Assembly (NCBI GenBank): GCA_022451445.1
Contig: JAKUSY010000231.1
Span: forward strand, 1-5,425
Origin: Planctomycetota bacterium
Lineage (GTDB): Bacteria > Planctomycetota > UBA8108
DNA: 5,425 nt
Direction of reading: 5' to 3'
Shown piece after piece: positions 1-5,421 of the stretch (position 1 is its first letter; every line of letters begins with the position of its first letter). The notes beneath the pieces were generated by a model. That model was given only the letters and a program-made list of their open reading frames with translations, did no database searches and had not been told where the DNA came from. Position numbers and translations under genes: made by a program.

Positions 1-15
1 TTCCTGCGAAAAGAG

Positions 16-963
16 TTACGCAATCCTGGAATCGGTATTTTCTTCGAGAGACGGGCGCAGATGACCCTTGTGCTCAGCCAGCAGCCTGCGGGCCTCGCTG
101 AGTTCGACGCCTTTGCGGGCAATCAGGACCGCCAGCTTGACGCTGCCTTCAGCCTTGTCCAGCAGCTCGCGCGCCTCCCCTGAATCCACCCCGCCCCGCC
201 GTTCGACCAGCCTCCGCGCGCGCTCCAGCAGCTTGGCATTGCTGGCCACTAGATCCACCATGAGGTTGTCGTATACCTTTCCCCATCGGACCATGGAGGC
301 TGTCGTGATCATGTTGAGAACCATCTTCGTGGCGGTCCCCGCCTTCAGCCGGGTAGACCCGGCGATGCACTCCGGCCCGGCATCGATAACGACCAGGTGA
401 TCGCAGCCCGGCTTCACAGGAGCTTCACGGAGGCCTCCATCGGAGGCGATCAGTACCGTTACCGCTCCCCGCCGGCTAGCCTCCTCCAGGGCGCCGACAA
501 CGAAAGGAGTCCGGCCGCTGGCGGAAATCCCGCAGACGACATCCCCCCCGATGACAGACGCCTCGCTGACGACCTGCGCGCCGCCCTCCGCCGAATCCTC
601 AGCTCCCTCGACAGCGCGCCGCAGGGCGCCGTCTCCTCCGGCTATGAATCCCTCGACCAGGCCCGGCTCTACCCCGAAGGTGGGCGGACATTCGGAAGCA
701 TCGAGCACCCCCAGCCTCCCGCTGGTGCCGGCGCCAAGGTAGACCAGGCGGCGGCCCTGTTCGAACGCTTCCGTCACGGCATCGACCACGGCCGCGATGG
801 AGTCGAGCTCGGAGTCCAGCGCCTCCCAGGCCTTGCGGTCTTCTCGATGAAGAACATCGACGATCTCCCTCGCCGTCTTCGAGTCGAGCCCCTGCGACAT
901 GGGGTTTTCGAGCTCGGTCGTTGGCAGCCTCCGCTCGCCATGGGATGACGGTCCGGAATTCAT
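16..963 (-). CDS. murQ: N-acetylmuramic acid 6-phosphate etherase (MurQ)
   Basis: This cytoplasmic sugar-isomerase (SIS) domain enzyme removes D-lactate from MurNAc-6-phosphate to give GlcNAc-6-phosphate, the etherase step of peptidoglycan recycling. The sequence has the MurQ signature GAGTSGRLG (residues 77-85) followed by LDASECPPTFG (87-97). The expected acid/base glutamates are present: Glu91 in SECPP and Glu122 in EGAED, matching E. coli Glu83 and Glu114. ISASGRTP (146-153) and GSTRLKAGTATK (202-213) are the other conserved sugar-phosphate loops, and a helical UBA-like tail (about 255-305) is present. The length of 315 aa is normal for the family. The ATG at 963 is preferred over Met22 because TTELENP (15-21) aligns with the conserved MurQ N-terminus. 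An AAGGTGG Shine-Dalgarno lies 10 nt upstream (974-980). The gene starts 21 nt after the upstream gene ends, so the two are probably cotranscribed. No MurNAc kinase or transporter lies in the window. The family assignment is very secure. Confidence 0.97.
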   Translation of the reverse strand: MNSGPSSHGERRLPTTELENPMSQGLDSKTAREIVDVLHREDRKAWEALDSELDSIAAVVDAVTEAFEQGRRLVYLGAGTSGRLGVLDASECPPTFGVEPGLVEGFIAGGDGALRRAVEGAEDSAEGGAQVVSEASVIGGDVVCGISASGRTPFVVGALEEASRRGAVTVLIASDGGLREAPVKPGCDHLVVIDAGPECIAGSTRLKAGTATKMVLNMITTASMVRWGKVYDNLMVDLVASNAKLLERARRLVERRGGVDSGEARELLDKAEGSVKLAVLIARKGVELSEARRLLAEHKGHLRPSLEENTDSRIA

Positions 964-984
964 GGGGCTGTTTCCACCTTGCCT

Positions 985-1977
985 CTAGAAGGGGTTTCTG
1001 CCGAAGGCCGTCATCTTCCTGAGGATCTCTCCCGAGTGCCTGTTGGCCTCGACCGCGATGTCCTTGAAAGGATAATCCTTTGCCACCTTCTCGAAGGCAT
1101 CGATAGCCTTGGTGTACTTCAGCCCACTGTCGGATTTGAGCTTGTCTCCCTCTCTCTCGAGCGCGATCGCCTTGTCCAGGGCCTTCCTGGCCTCCTGGCG
1201 ATAATCCCTGATGACTTTCGCCACCCAGGACTGCAGCACCGGATCCATCTTCTTGCGGAGAGCGGGACTCTCGAGGTCTCTTACCTTCAGAACGGCTGTC
1301 CGCTTATTGCCGAGCTTCAGCGCCTCCTTCGACTCGAGCAGCAGCTTCTCGAAAGGGAGGCTCAGCCTGGCGTAGTAATCGCTGATCTTCAGGATCTTCT
1401 TCAGGCGCGAGTTCAGGGCATCCTTGCCGGGCAGCTCCCGGTCGTAGCGCTCAACAAGGCGTTCACGAAAATCGAGCACGACGAGGGCCGGCTCCCCGGC
1501 AGGCAGGCGGAGCTCGTCCGCGATGGTCGAACCCCCGGCCGGTTTGGAAGGAGGCTTTCCGGGGGCTTTCCTGCCGGCCTTTCTTTCCCGCGGGCCGGTC
1601 GGCCTGGGTGAATACCTCTTGCCCAGGTCGGCGGGAGTCAGCCGGATGAGGACGTAGCGCGAGGCCAAACGTCGAAAAGCCGAACTCTCCAGCCTCTTGA
1701 TAAGCCCAAGGGCATCGGCAGGCGAGCTCCCGGTGAACCAGACCAGGGCCGGCTTGTAGCGCTGGCGAATACTGGCGAGCCCACTCTCGACCCCCGTCCA
1801 CTCTACCCCACCGAGCTTGACGATACCGCCATCTCCATCGGCGGGCTTCACCTCGAGCGCCGCGACGGGGCTGAAGATGCCGAGGCAGAAACCCAGAAAG
1901 AGATTCCCTCTCAGCTGTCGAAGGCGAGTCGAAAACCCGCGCCCGCAACCAACCGGACCTGCCGATCCCTGCCTCAT
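985..1977 (-). CDS. Probable exported thioredoxin-fold protein without catalytic cysteines, helical C-terminus
   Basis: I do not recognise a named family. The 330-aa product starts with a likely Sec signal peptide: an Arg-containing n-region (residues 1-23), a hydrophobic core NLFLGFCLGIFSPV (25-38) and a plausible VAA cleavage site after Ala40. Residues about 74-115 (PALVWFTGSS, then helix, then YVLIRLTP) and 160-180 (EPALVVLDF with a cis-Pro-like Pro163) look like the halves of a thioredoxin fold. They are split by a Lys/Pro/Gly-rich insert (about 118-149). The position of the CxxC motif reads GSSPAD, and the only cysteines (11 and 31) are in the signal peptide, so a redox role is unlikely. 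Residues 200-330 are charged and helical, with a TPR-like stretch (about 285-320, with AFEKVAKDYP) resembling scaffold proteins of the envelope. The ATG at 1977 is preferred over an upstream in-frame ATG at 2070 because of its strong Shine-Dalgarno. It is first gene of the unit with murQ. The fold is inferred; the function is unknown. Confidence 0.8.
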   Translation of the reverse strand: MRQGSAGPVGCGRGFSTRLRQLRGNLFLGFCLGIFSPVAALEVKPADGDGGIVKLGGVEWTGVESGLASIRQRYKPALVWFTGSSPADALGLIKRLESSAFRRLASRYVLIRLTPADLGKRYSPRPTGPRERKAGRKAPGKPPSKPAGGSTIADELRLPAGEPALVVLDFRERLVERYDRELPGKDALNSRLKKILKISDYYARLSLPFEKLLLESKEALKLGNKRTAVLKVRDLESPALRKKMDPVLQSWVAKVIRDYRQEARKALDKAIALEREGDKLKSDSGLKYTKAIDAFEKVAKDYPFKDIAVEANRHSGEILRKMTAFGRNPF

Positions 1978-1985
1978 GGATGTTT

Positions 1986-1990
1986 CCTCC
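1986..1990 (-). promoter_or_regulatory. Shine-Dalgarno (GGAGG) fixing the start of the exported protein
   Basis: On the minus strand GGAGGAAA lies 8 nt before the ATG at 1977, an ideal spacing. The longer reading frame beginning at 2070 would add 31 residues before the signal peptide and has no comparable site, so this ribosome binding site decides the start. Confidence 0.85.
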
Positions 1991-1999
1991 GCATGGGTT

Positions 2000-2027
2000 A
2001 GGATACTTGTCTTCCTGCTGATACCGA
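2000..2027 (-). promoter_or_regulatory. Weak candidate sigma-70-like promoter for the leftward unit
   Basis: The minus strand carries TATCCT (2000-2005, 4 of 6 matches to the -10 consensus). It is preceded, after 16 bp, by TCGGTA (2022-2027, about 3 of 6 matches to the -35 consensus). Transcription would start near 1993, just ahead of the Shine-Dalgarno, leaving a short leader. The -35 lies inside the inverted repeat at 2014-2052. The matches are poor and the real promoter may be elsewhere. Confidence 0.2.
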
Positions 2028-2052
2028 CCGGCTCTCCGGGAGCCTCAGCAGG
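2014..2052. repeat. Nested inverted repeat in the divergent promoter region
   Basis: The outer arms CCTGCTGA (2014-2021) and TCAGCAGG (2045-2052) are perfect inverted copies. Inside them GGCTC (2030-2034) and GAGCC (2040-2044) form a second stem around the loop TCCGG, leaving an 8-nt one-sided bulge at 2022-2029. The outer half-sites are 31 bp apart centre to centre, close to three helical turns. This would suit a dimeric or tetrameric regulator. In the rightward transcript it could instead fold as a 13-bp bulged hairpin in the leader. Which of these applies cannot be told from sequence. Confidence 0.6.
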
Positions 2053-2085
2053 CCCACACTTCGCGTTCAAGTATGACGCAGCCCG

Positions 2086-3738
2086 ATGTCCAAGTCTTCA
2101 ACAAAACAGCATTCAGAAGTCAACTTATCGAAGGATCGAGACCGGATCCGCAGCATGTTTTCCGGGATCTCCAGGCGCTACGACTTCCTCAACCACCTGC
2201 TGAGCCTCAACAGGGATCGCAGCTGGCGCAGGCGAACAGCCCGCAAACTGGAGATCGAGGAGAACGACAGGATCCTCGACGCCTGCACCGGGACAGGCGA
2301 CCTGGCGCTCGAGATCAGCCAATACGTCGATGACTCTTCGGGAGGACACGTCATCGGCACCGATTTCTGTCCCGAGATGGTCTCCATCGGAGAACGCAAG
2401 CGCCTGGAGCGAGAGGAGAAACGCTGCTCCCTCATCGTGGCGGACACCCTCAACCTGCCCTACGCCGACGCGACCTTCGATGCCGTCACGGTAGCCTTCG
2501 GGATCAGAAATCTCTGCGATCTCGAGGCCGGGCTGCTCGAGCTCCGCAGGGTGCTCAAGCCGGGAGGACGAATCGCCCTGCTCGAGTTCACCCCGCCTCG
2601 CGGCGCCATCCTCCGGAGCCTGTTCGCCCTGTACTTCCGCCGTATCCTCCCCCTGCTCGGGAGGATCATCTCCCGAAGCTCACAAGGAGCCGAGGCCTAT
2701 TCCTACCTTCCGGCTTCCGTGGCGAAATTCCCGGAGCCCGCGCTCCTCGAAGACCTCCTCCGCGAAACTGGATTCGACTCGGTTCGCCATCACCTGATGA
2801 CTGCCGGAATCGTCGCGCTCCACCTCGGCCACCGGGCGGAACCGCCCGGAGACTCACCGGAGGAAGAACAGGCTGCCGGAGACTGCTCCCTCATTCTGTC
2901 ACCCTCCTCCTCCGCGCCGCCGGAAAAAATCGCCGAGGCCCTGGAGGAACACCTCGGCATGCACCACAGTGACGCCGTCGCCCGCACTCGCCATGGAGGG
3001 GGCCTGCTTGCCATCATGGAGCCCCGCTCCAGGCTCGAGAAGCTGGTCGCCACCCTGGCCTCCATCGGGGCGCCGAGCTCCATCGCGAAAATTGGAGAGC
3101 TTGAAAACCTGCCTCGCCCGCTGCGGACCTCCGAACTCGAATTTTCCAACCGGGAGCTCACAGCGACATCTCCCGGAGGGAAAAAAACTCCTGTCGAAAA
3201 ACCCCGTATCGCCGGGATAAGAATCTACGCCCTTCTTCCCGAGGCGGCCCCCGCGGACAAAACCGAAGATGGCAATACGGGGCCAGGCACTCTCCAGGCC
3301 TCCCTGCTCAGCCAATCGGCTCCCGGATCCCGGCCCGCAGCGCCCCAGGGCAGGCTTGCCGAGCTTGTGGACAAGCTCCAGGATCCGGAGCTCCACGGAC
3401 TCTCATTCCATCTGGCCCTCTACTGCGACAGTCCACCGCTGGCCCTGAAGATTCACAAAGATGAGTTTGTTTACTCGTGCCTGAAAGAGAATAAGTCGGA
3501 TAATAGTCTCGAAAATTACGTTGGCCTGCTGATAAAACTGCTCGACTGGCTGGGGGACATCGAAGGCGCCGGGCAGGTCGAGGCCTTTCTCGAAGAGCCG
3601 GATCCCCGAAGTCTCCTCTTGTCGGGAGAAAACGAGGCGGGCAGCTTCGATCGCTCTTTCCTCTGGAGCCTGGGCGTGAAAACCGGGAGAGAATCCTCCG
3701 CCGGCGCCGGGGACTCAGAAACGGAAATAGATTCATGA
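2086..3738 (+). CDS. ubiE: Demethylmenaquinone/ubiquinone C-methyltransferase (UbiE/MenG) with a ~300-residue C-terminal extension
   Basis: The N-terminal 249 residues form a complete UbiE/MenG SAM-dependent methyltransferase, which C-methylates the quinone ring (here most likely demethylmenaquinol). Visible motifs are MFSGISRRYDFLNHLLS (24-40), the SAM-binding loop LDACTGTGDLAL (64-75), the acidic residue in GTDF (Asp93), AFGIRNLCD (137-145), RVLKPGGRIALLEF (155-168), SYLPASVAKFP (206-216) and the usual domain end GIVALHLG (241-248). The normal family length is about 230-260 aa; this protein has 550. After a Pro/Glu-rich linker (250-266) comes an alpha/beta segment (267-337), a low-complexity stretch (about 385-422) and a final segment (about 423-530) containing a conserved-looking LALYCDSPPLALKI (443-456). 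None of these is a domain I can name. An in-frame TGA at 2074 makes ATG 2086 the only start upstream of the conserved region; its Shine-Dalgarno is weak. It is first in the operon and overlaps ubiX by 4 bp. Confidence 0.94.
   Translation: MSKSSTKQHSEVNLSKDRDRIRSMFSGISRRYDFLNHLLSLNRDRSWRRRTARKLEIEENDRILDACTGTGDLALEISQYVDDSSGGHVIGTDFCPEMVSIGERKRLEREEKRCSLIVADTLNLPYADATFDAVTVAFGIRNLCDLEAGLLELRRVLKPGGRIALLEFTPPRGAILRSLFALYFRRILPLLGRIISRSSQGAEAYSYLPASVAKFPEPALLEDLLRETGFDSVRHHLMTAGIVALHLGHRAEPPGDSPEEEQAAGDCSLILSPSSSAPPEKIAEALEEHLGMHHSDAVARTRHGGGLLAIMEPRSRLEKLVATLASIGAPSSIAKIGELENLPRPLRTSELEFSNRELTATSPGGKKTPVEKPRIAGIRIYALLPEAAPADKTEDGNTGPGTLQASLLSQSAPGSRPAAPQGRLAELVDKLQDPELHGLSFHLALYCDSPPLALKIHKDEFVYSCLKENKSDNSLENYVGLLIKLLDWLGDIEGAGQVEAFLEEPDPRSLLLSGENEAGSFDRSFLWSLGVKTGRESSAGAGDSETEIDS
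2832..2849. repeat. Perfect 8-bp hairpin at the methyltransferase/extension junction
   Basis: CCGGGCGG (2832-2839) and CCGCCCGG (2842-2849) are exact inverted copies separated by AA, so the mRNA could form a very stable all-GC stem with a small GAAC loop. It falls on codons 249-255 of the ubiE reading frame, exactly where the conserved methyltransferase domain ends and the linker to the extension begins. There is no T-tract after it, so it is not a standard terminator. Confidence 0.6.
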
Positions 3739-4343
3739 CGAAAGAAAAACCAGCCGGCACCAGGCGGAGCGAGCTCCCGGTCATCGTCGGAGTGACCGGG
3801 GCGTCCGGGATCGTCTACGCCCAGAAGCTCGTCCAGCATCTGCTCGGAAGCGAACGCAAGGTGCTGCTCGCCTTGAGCTCTGCCGCCAGGCTGGTCATCA
3901 AGGAGGAGCTGCCCGCGCGCAAGGATGGTGACCCGTGGGGAGACGTGAACCGGCACCTGCTCGAGCTCATTGCCGAGAAGGACTTTACGGCACCCTTCTG
4001 CAGCGGAACCTTCCGCTTCCAGGGAATGGTGATCGTGCCCGCCTCGATGGGAACCGTCGGCTCGATAGCGAGCGGGGTCTCGATCAACGTGATCCACCGC
4101 GGAGCGGATGTCTGCCTCAAGGAGCGGCGGAAACTCGTGATTGTTCCTCGAGAGACCCCGTTGTCATCAATCCACCTCGAGAACCTGCTCAAGCTGTCGA
4201 GGGCGGGAGCCATCATCCTCCCTCCCTCCCCAGCCTTCTACCAGCACCCCAAAACCCTCGAAGACAGCGTCGACTTTATCGTCTCCCGTATCCTCGACGC
4301 CCTCGAACTTGACAACCAGCTGATCGATCGCTGGGGAGAATGA
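3735..4343 (+). CDS. ubiX: Flavin prenyltransferase UbiX
   Basis: UbiX joins dimethylallyl phosphate to FMN to make prenylated FMN, the cofactor of UbiD-family decarboxylases; it is a soluble cytoplasmic flavoprotein. The 202-aa length is normal. Family motifs are VGVTGASGIVYAQKL (18-32, with the FMN-contacting Ser24), PASMGTVGSIASGV (102-115), HRGADVCLKERR (121-132), VPRETPLSSIHLENLLKLS (137-155) and AIILPPSPAFYQHP (159-172). Residues matching the Pseudomonas UbiX active site are present: Glu58, Arg122, Lys129, Arg139, Glu140 and Tyr169. The ATG overlaps the ubiE stop as ATGA, which implies translational coupling; only a weak GGAAA lies upstream. The partner UbiD decarboxylase is not in this window. 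In the menaquinone setting the same role is called MqnM. The identification is secure; the menaquinone assignment comes from the neighbours. Confidence 0.97.
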   Translation: MTKEKPAGTRRSELPVIVGVTGASGIVYAQKLVQHLLGSERKVLLALSSAARLVIKEELPARKDGDPWGDVNRHLLELIAEKDFTAPFCSGTFRFQGMVIVPASMGTVGSIASGVSINVIHRGADVCLKERRKLVIVPRETPLSSIHLENLLKLSRAGAIILPPSPAFYQHPKTLEDSVDFIVSRILDALELDNQLIDRWGE

Positions 4344-4349
4344 TGCTGC

Positions 4350-5261
4350 ATGAGCCTCCAGGAGCAGATCAGGAATGAAAATCTGCAGGAAACCAGGCGG
4401 CCTCCCCGGCAGCCGGGACGCCTGGGGATCTTCCTGGAATCGATCAAGTTCTCCCACTCGATCTTCGCCCTGCCCTTCGCCATCTCGGCTTTCTTTATGG
4501 CGGCGGAGACACCCTCCTGGGCGCTGCTTGCGAAGATAGTGGCAGCCTGCATCTTCGCGCGCACCGCGGCGATGAGCTTCAACCGCCTGGCCGATGCCGG
4601 TCTTGACACGAAGAACCCCCGGACCAGCTCACGCGCCCTGCCAGCCGGCCAGCTGTCGCGTGGCTTCATGCTGGGGGCGACCATCGTGTCCTGCTGCCTT
4701 TTCGCCCTCTGCTGCTGGCGGATCAACACCCTGGCCCTCTATCTCTGCCCTGTCGCCATCGCTGTTGTGCTGGGATATTCCTTCACCAAGAGGTTCACCT
4801 CCCTCTCCCACCTTGTACTCGGAGCCGCCCTGGGACTCTCCCCGGTTGGAGCCTGGATCGCGGTTCGCGCCGAGCTGGATCTCCTCCCCATCCTGCTGGG
4901 ACTGGCGGTCGCCTTCTGGACCGCCGGATTTGACATCATCTACGCCTGCCAGGACCACGACTTCGACCGTGAGGAAGGTCTCCACTCCCTGCCGGTGAAG
5001 ATCGGAACGGGACGCGCCCTGGCGCTCTCGAAGCTCTTCCATCTCCTCACCCTCGCCCTGCTGGGAGGTCTCGGCTACCAGGCGGGATTCGGACCCTTCT
5101 ACTGGGGTGGCGTCGGCATCGTGGGCCTGCTGCTTGTCTACGAACAATCCCTGGTGAAACCGGATGATCTCTCGAAGGTCAATCTCGCTTTTTTCACCCT
5201 CAACGGCGTTGTCAGCCTCGTTTTTATGACTTCGGTCATCCTAGAGACCGTAGTATCATAA
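4350..5261 (+). CDS. ubiA: UbiA-family polyprenyltransferase, MqnP-like
   Basis: This is an integral membrane prenyltransferase that attaches a polyprenyl tail to an aromatic quinone precursor. Both Asp-rich motifs that bind Mg-diphosphate are present: NRLADAGLD (78-86) and DIIYACQDHDFDRE (195-208). A third conserved element, GYSFTKRFT (142-150), lies between them. The opening IKFSHSIFALPFAISAFFMA (32-51) and the NPRTSSRALPAG stretch (89-100) resemble the 4-hydroxybenzoate-prenyltransferase-like subgroup that includes MqnP of the futalosine pathway, rather than proteobacterial UbiA or MenA. About eight to nine hydrophobic helices can be drawn (near 35-51, 58-75, 106-123, 127-144, 156-172, 178-198, 227-246, 250-266 and 278-299). 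The 303-aa length is typical. The start at 4350 lies 6 nt after the ubiX stop, with a GGGGAGA Shine-Dalgarno 10 nt upstream. The substrate (1,4-dihydroxy-6-naphthoate versus 4-hydroxybenzoate) is inferred. Confidence 0.93.
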   Translation: MSLQEQIRNENLQETRRPPRQPGRLGIFLESIKFSHSIFALPFAISAFFMAAETPSWALLAKIVAACIFARTAAMSFNRLADAGLDTKNPRTSSRALPAGQLSRGFMLGATIVSCCLFALCCWRINTLALYLCPVAIAVVLGYSFTKRFTSLSHLVLGAALGLSPVGAWIAVRAELDLLPILLGLAVAFWTAGFDIIYACQDHDFDREEGLHSLPVKIGTGRALALSKLFHLLTLALLGGLGYQAGFGPFYWGGVGIVGLLLVYEQSLVKPDDLSKVNLAFFTLNGVVSLVFMTSVILETVVS

Positions 5262-5271
5262 ATAGAGCGTA

Positions 5272-5331
5272 AAGGCGTTTTCCCAGTGGCTAGGCTGGGT
5301 CGATTCGCTGAAATCAGCCCTGGAACGCCTT
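5272..5331. repeat. 60-bp imperfect inverted repeat downstream of ubiA
   Basis: AAGGCGTT (5272-5279) pairs perfectly with AACGCCTT (5324-5331). The pairing continues, after a 3-nt and a 1-nt bulge, through CCAG and GGCT (5283-5286, 5288-5291) with AGCC and CTGG (5316-5323), giving 16 bp in all. An alternative fold keeps the outer stem and forms two small hairpins inside it, CCCAG/CTGGG (5282-5299) and GCTG/CAGC (5307-5318), as a three-way junction. It begins 10 bp after the operon stop codon. With no T-tract it is not a classical intrinsic terminator, but it may act as a 3' processing or Rho-linked end. Confidence 0.6.
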
Positions 5332-5421
5332 GTATCGACGTGTAGTTGGCACCGAAACGGGCACCCCTGGAATTGCCCCAGGGCGCCCCCCCGGAAACGG
5401 TTTGAAATGACGGAAAACGCC
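5274..5421. repeat. 10-bp perfect inverted repeats 128 bp apart
   Basis: GGCGTTTTCC (5274-5283) and GGAAAACGCC (5412-5421) are exact inverted copies bracketing the whole downstream region. The left copy overlaps the left arm of the 60-bp inverted repeat, so the two pairings are mutually exclusive. It could be a long-range RNA pairing or the ends of a tiny degenerate element; no flanking target duplication is visible. Confidence 0.45.
5359..5388. terminator. GC-rich hairpin, possible transcript end (no T-tract)
   Basis: GGGC (5359-5362) pairs with GCCC (5385-5388), and CCCTGG (5365-5370) pairs with CCAGGG (5378-5383) around a 7-nt loop. This gives a 10-bp stem with a small 2/1 internal loop. 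It is followed by C and G bases rather than T, so efficient intrinsic termination is doubtful; it could also be a leader structure for a gene to the right. It shares the 8-mer CCCTGGAA with the right arm of the neighbouring repeat. Confidence 0.35.

Larger units (their letters stand above)
1978..2085. promoter_or_regulatory. Divergent intergenic control region
   Basis: These 108 bp separate the leftward exported-protein/murQ unit from the rightward ubiE-ubiX-ubiA operon, so both sets must be transcribed from here unless an upstream promoter reads into one of them. It contains the leftward Shine-Dalgarno and a nested inverted repeat. I see no convincing rightward -35/-10 pair. The rightward start codon has no clear Shine-Dalgarno. 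Confidence 0.7.

Noticed and set aside
397..948. A 183-codon open frame on the plus strand antisense to murQ
   Set aside because: It is rich in Pro, Arg, Ala and Ser with no recognisable motif, and lies fully opposite an unmistakable murQ; it is a GC-rich shadow frame.
979..1611. A 210-codon open frame on the plus strand antisense to the exported protein
   Set aside because: It has no motifs or good ribosome binding site, and the opposite strand carries a signal peptide, a strong Shine-Dalgarno and operon spacing.
1978..2070. N-terminal extension of the exported protein starting at ATG 2070
   Set aside because: The 31 added residues would precede a clear signal peptide, and the ATG at 1977 has an ideal GGAGG 8 nt upstream.
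3181..3187. A run of seven A in the extension coding region as a slippage or frameshift site
   Set aside because: In the reading frame it follows a GGG codon rather than forming a canonical A AAA AAG-type site; no stimulatory structure is evident, and the shifted +1 frame stops within about 12 codons.
2959..3738. The extension as a separate gene starting at the in-frame ATG of codon 292
   Set aside because: No Shine-Dalgarno precedes it, and that start would cut into the middle of the strand/helix pattern that begins near codon 267.
5272..5331. tRNA-like reading of the folded region (D-arm-like CCCAGTGGCTAGGCTGGG and a TCGATTC loop)
   Set aside because: It is only 60 nt long, has no anticodon arm, and its T-arm bases do not pair, so it is not a tRNA.
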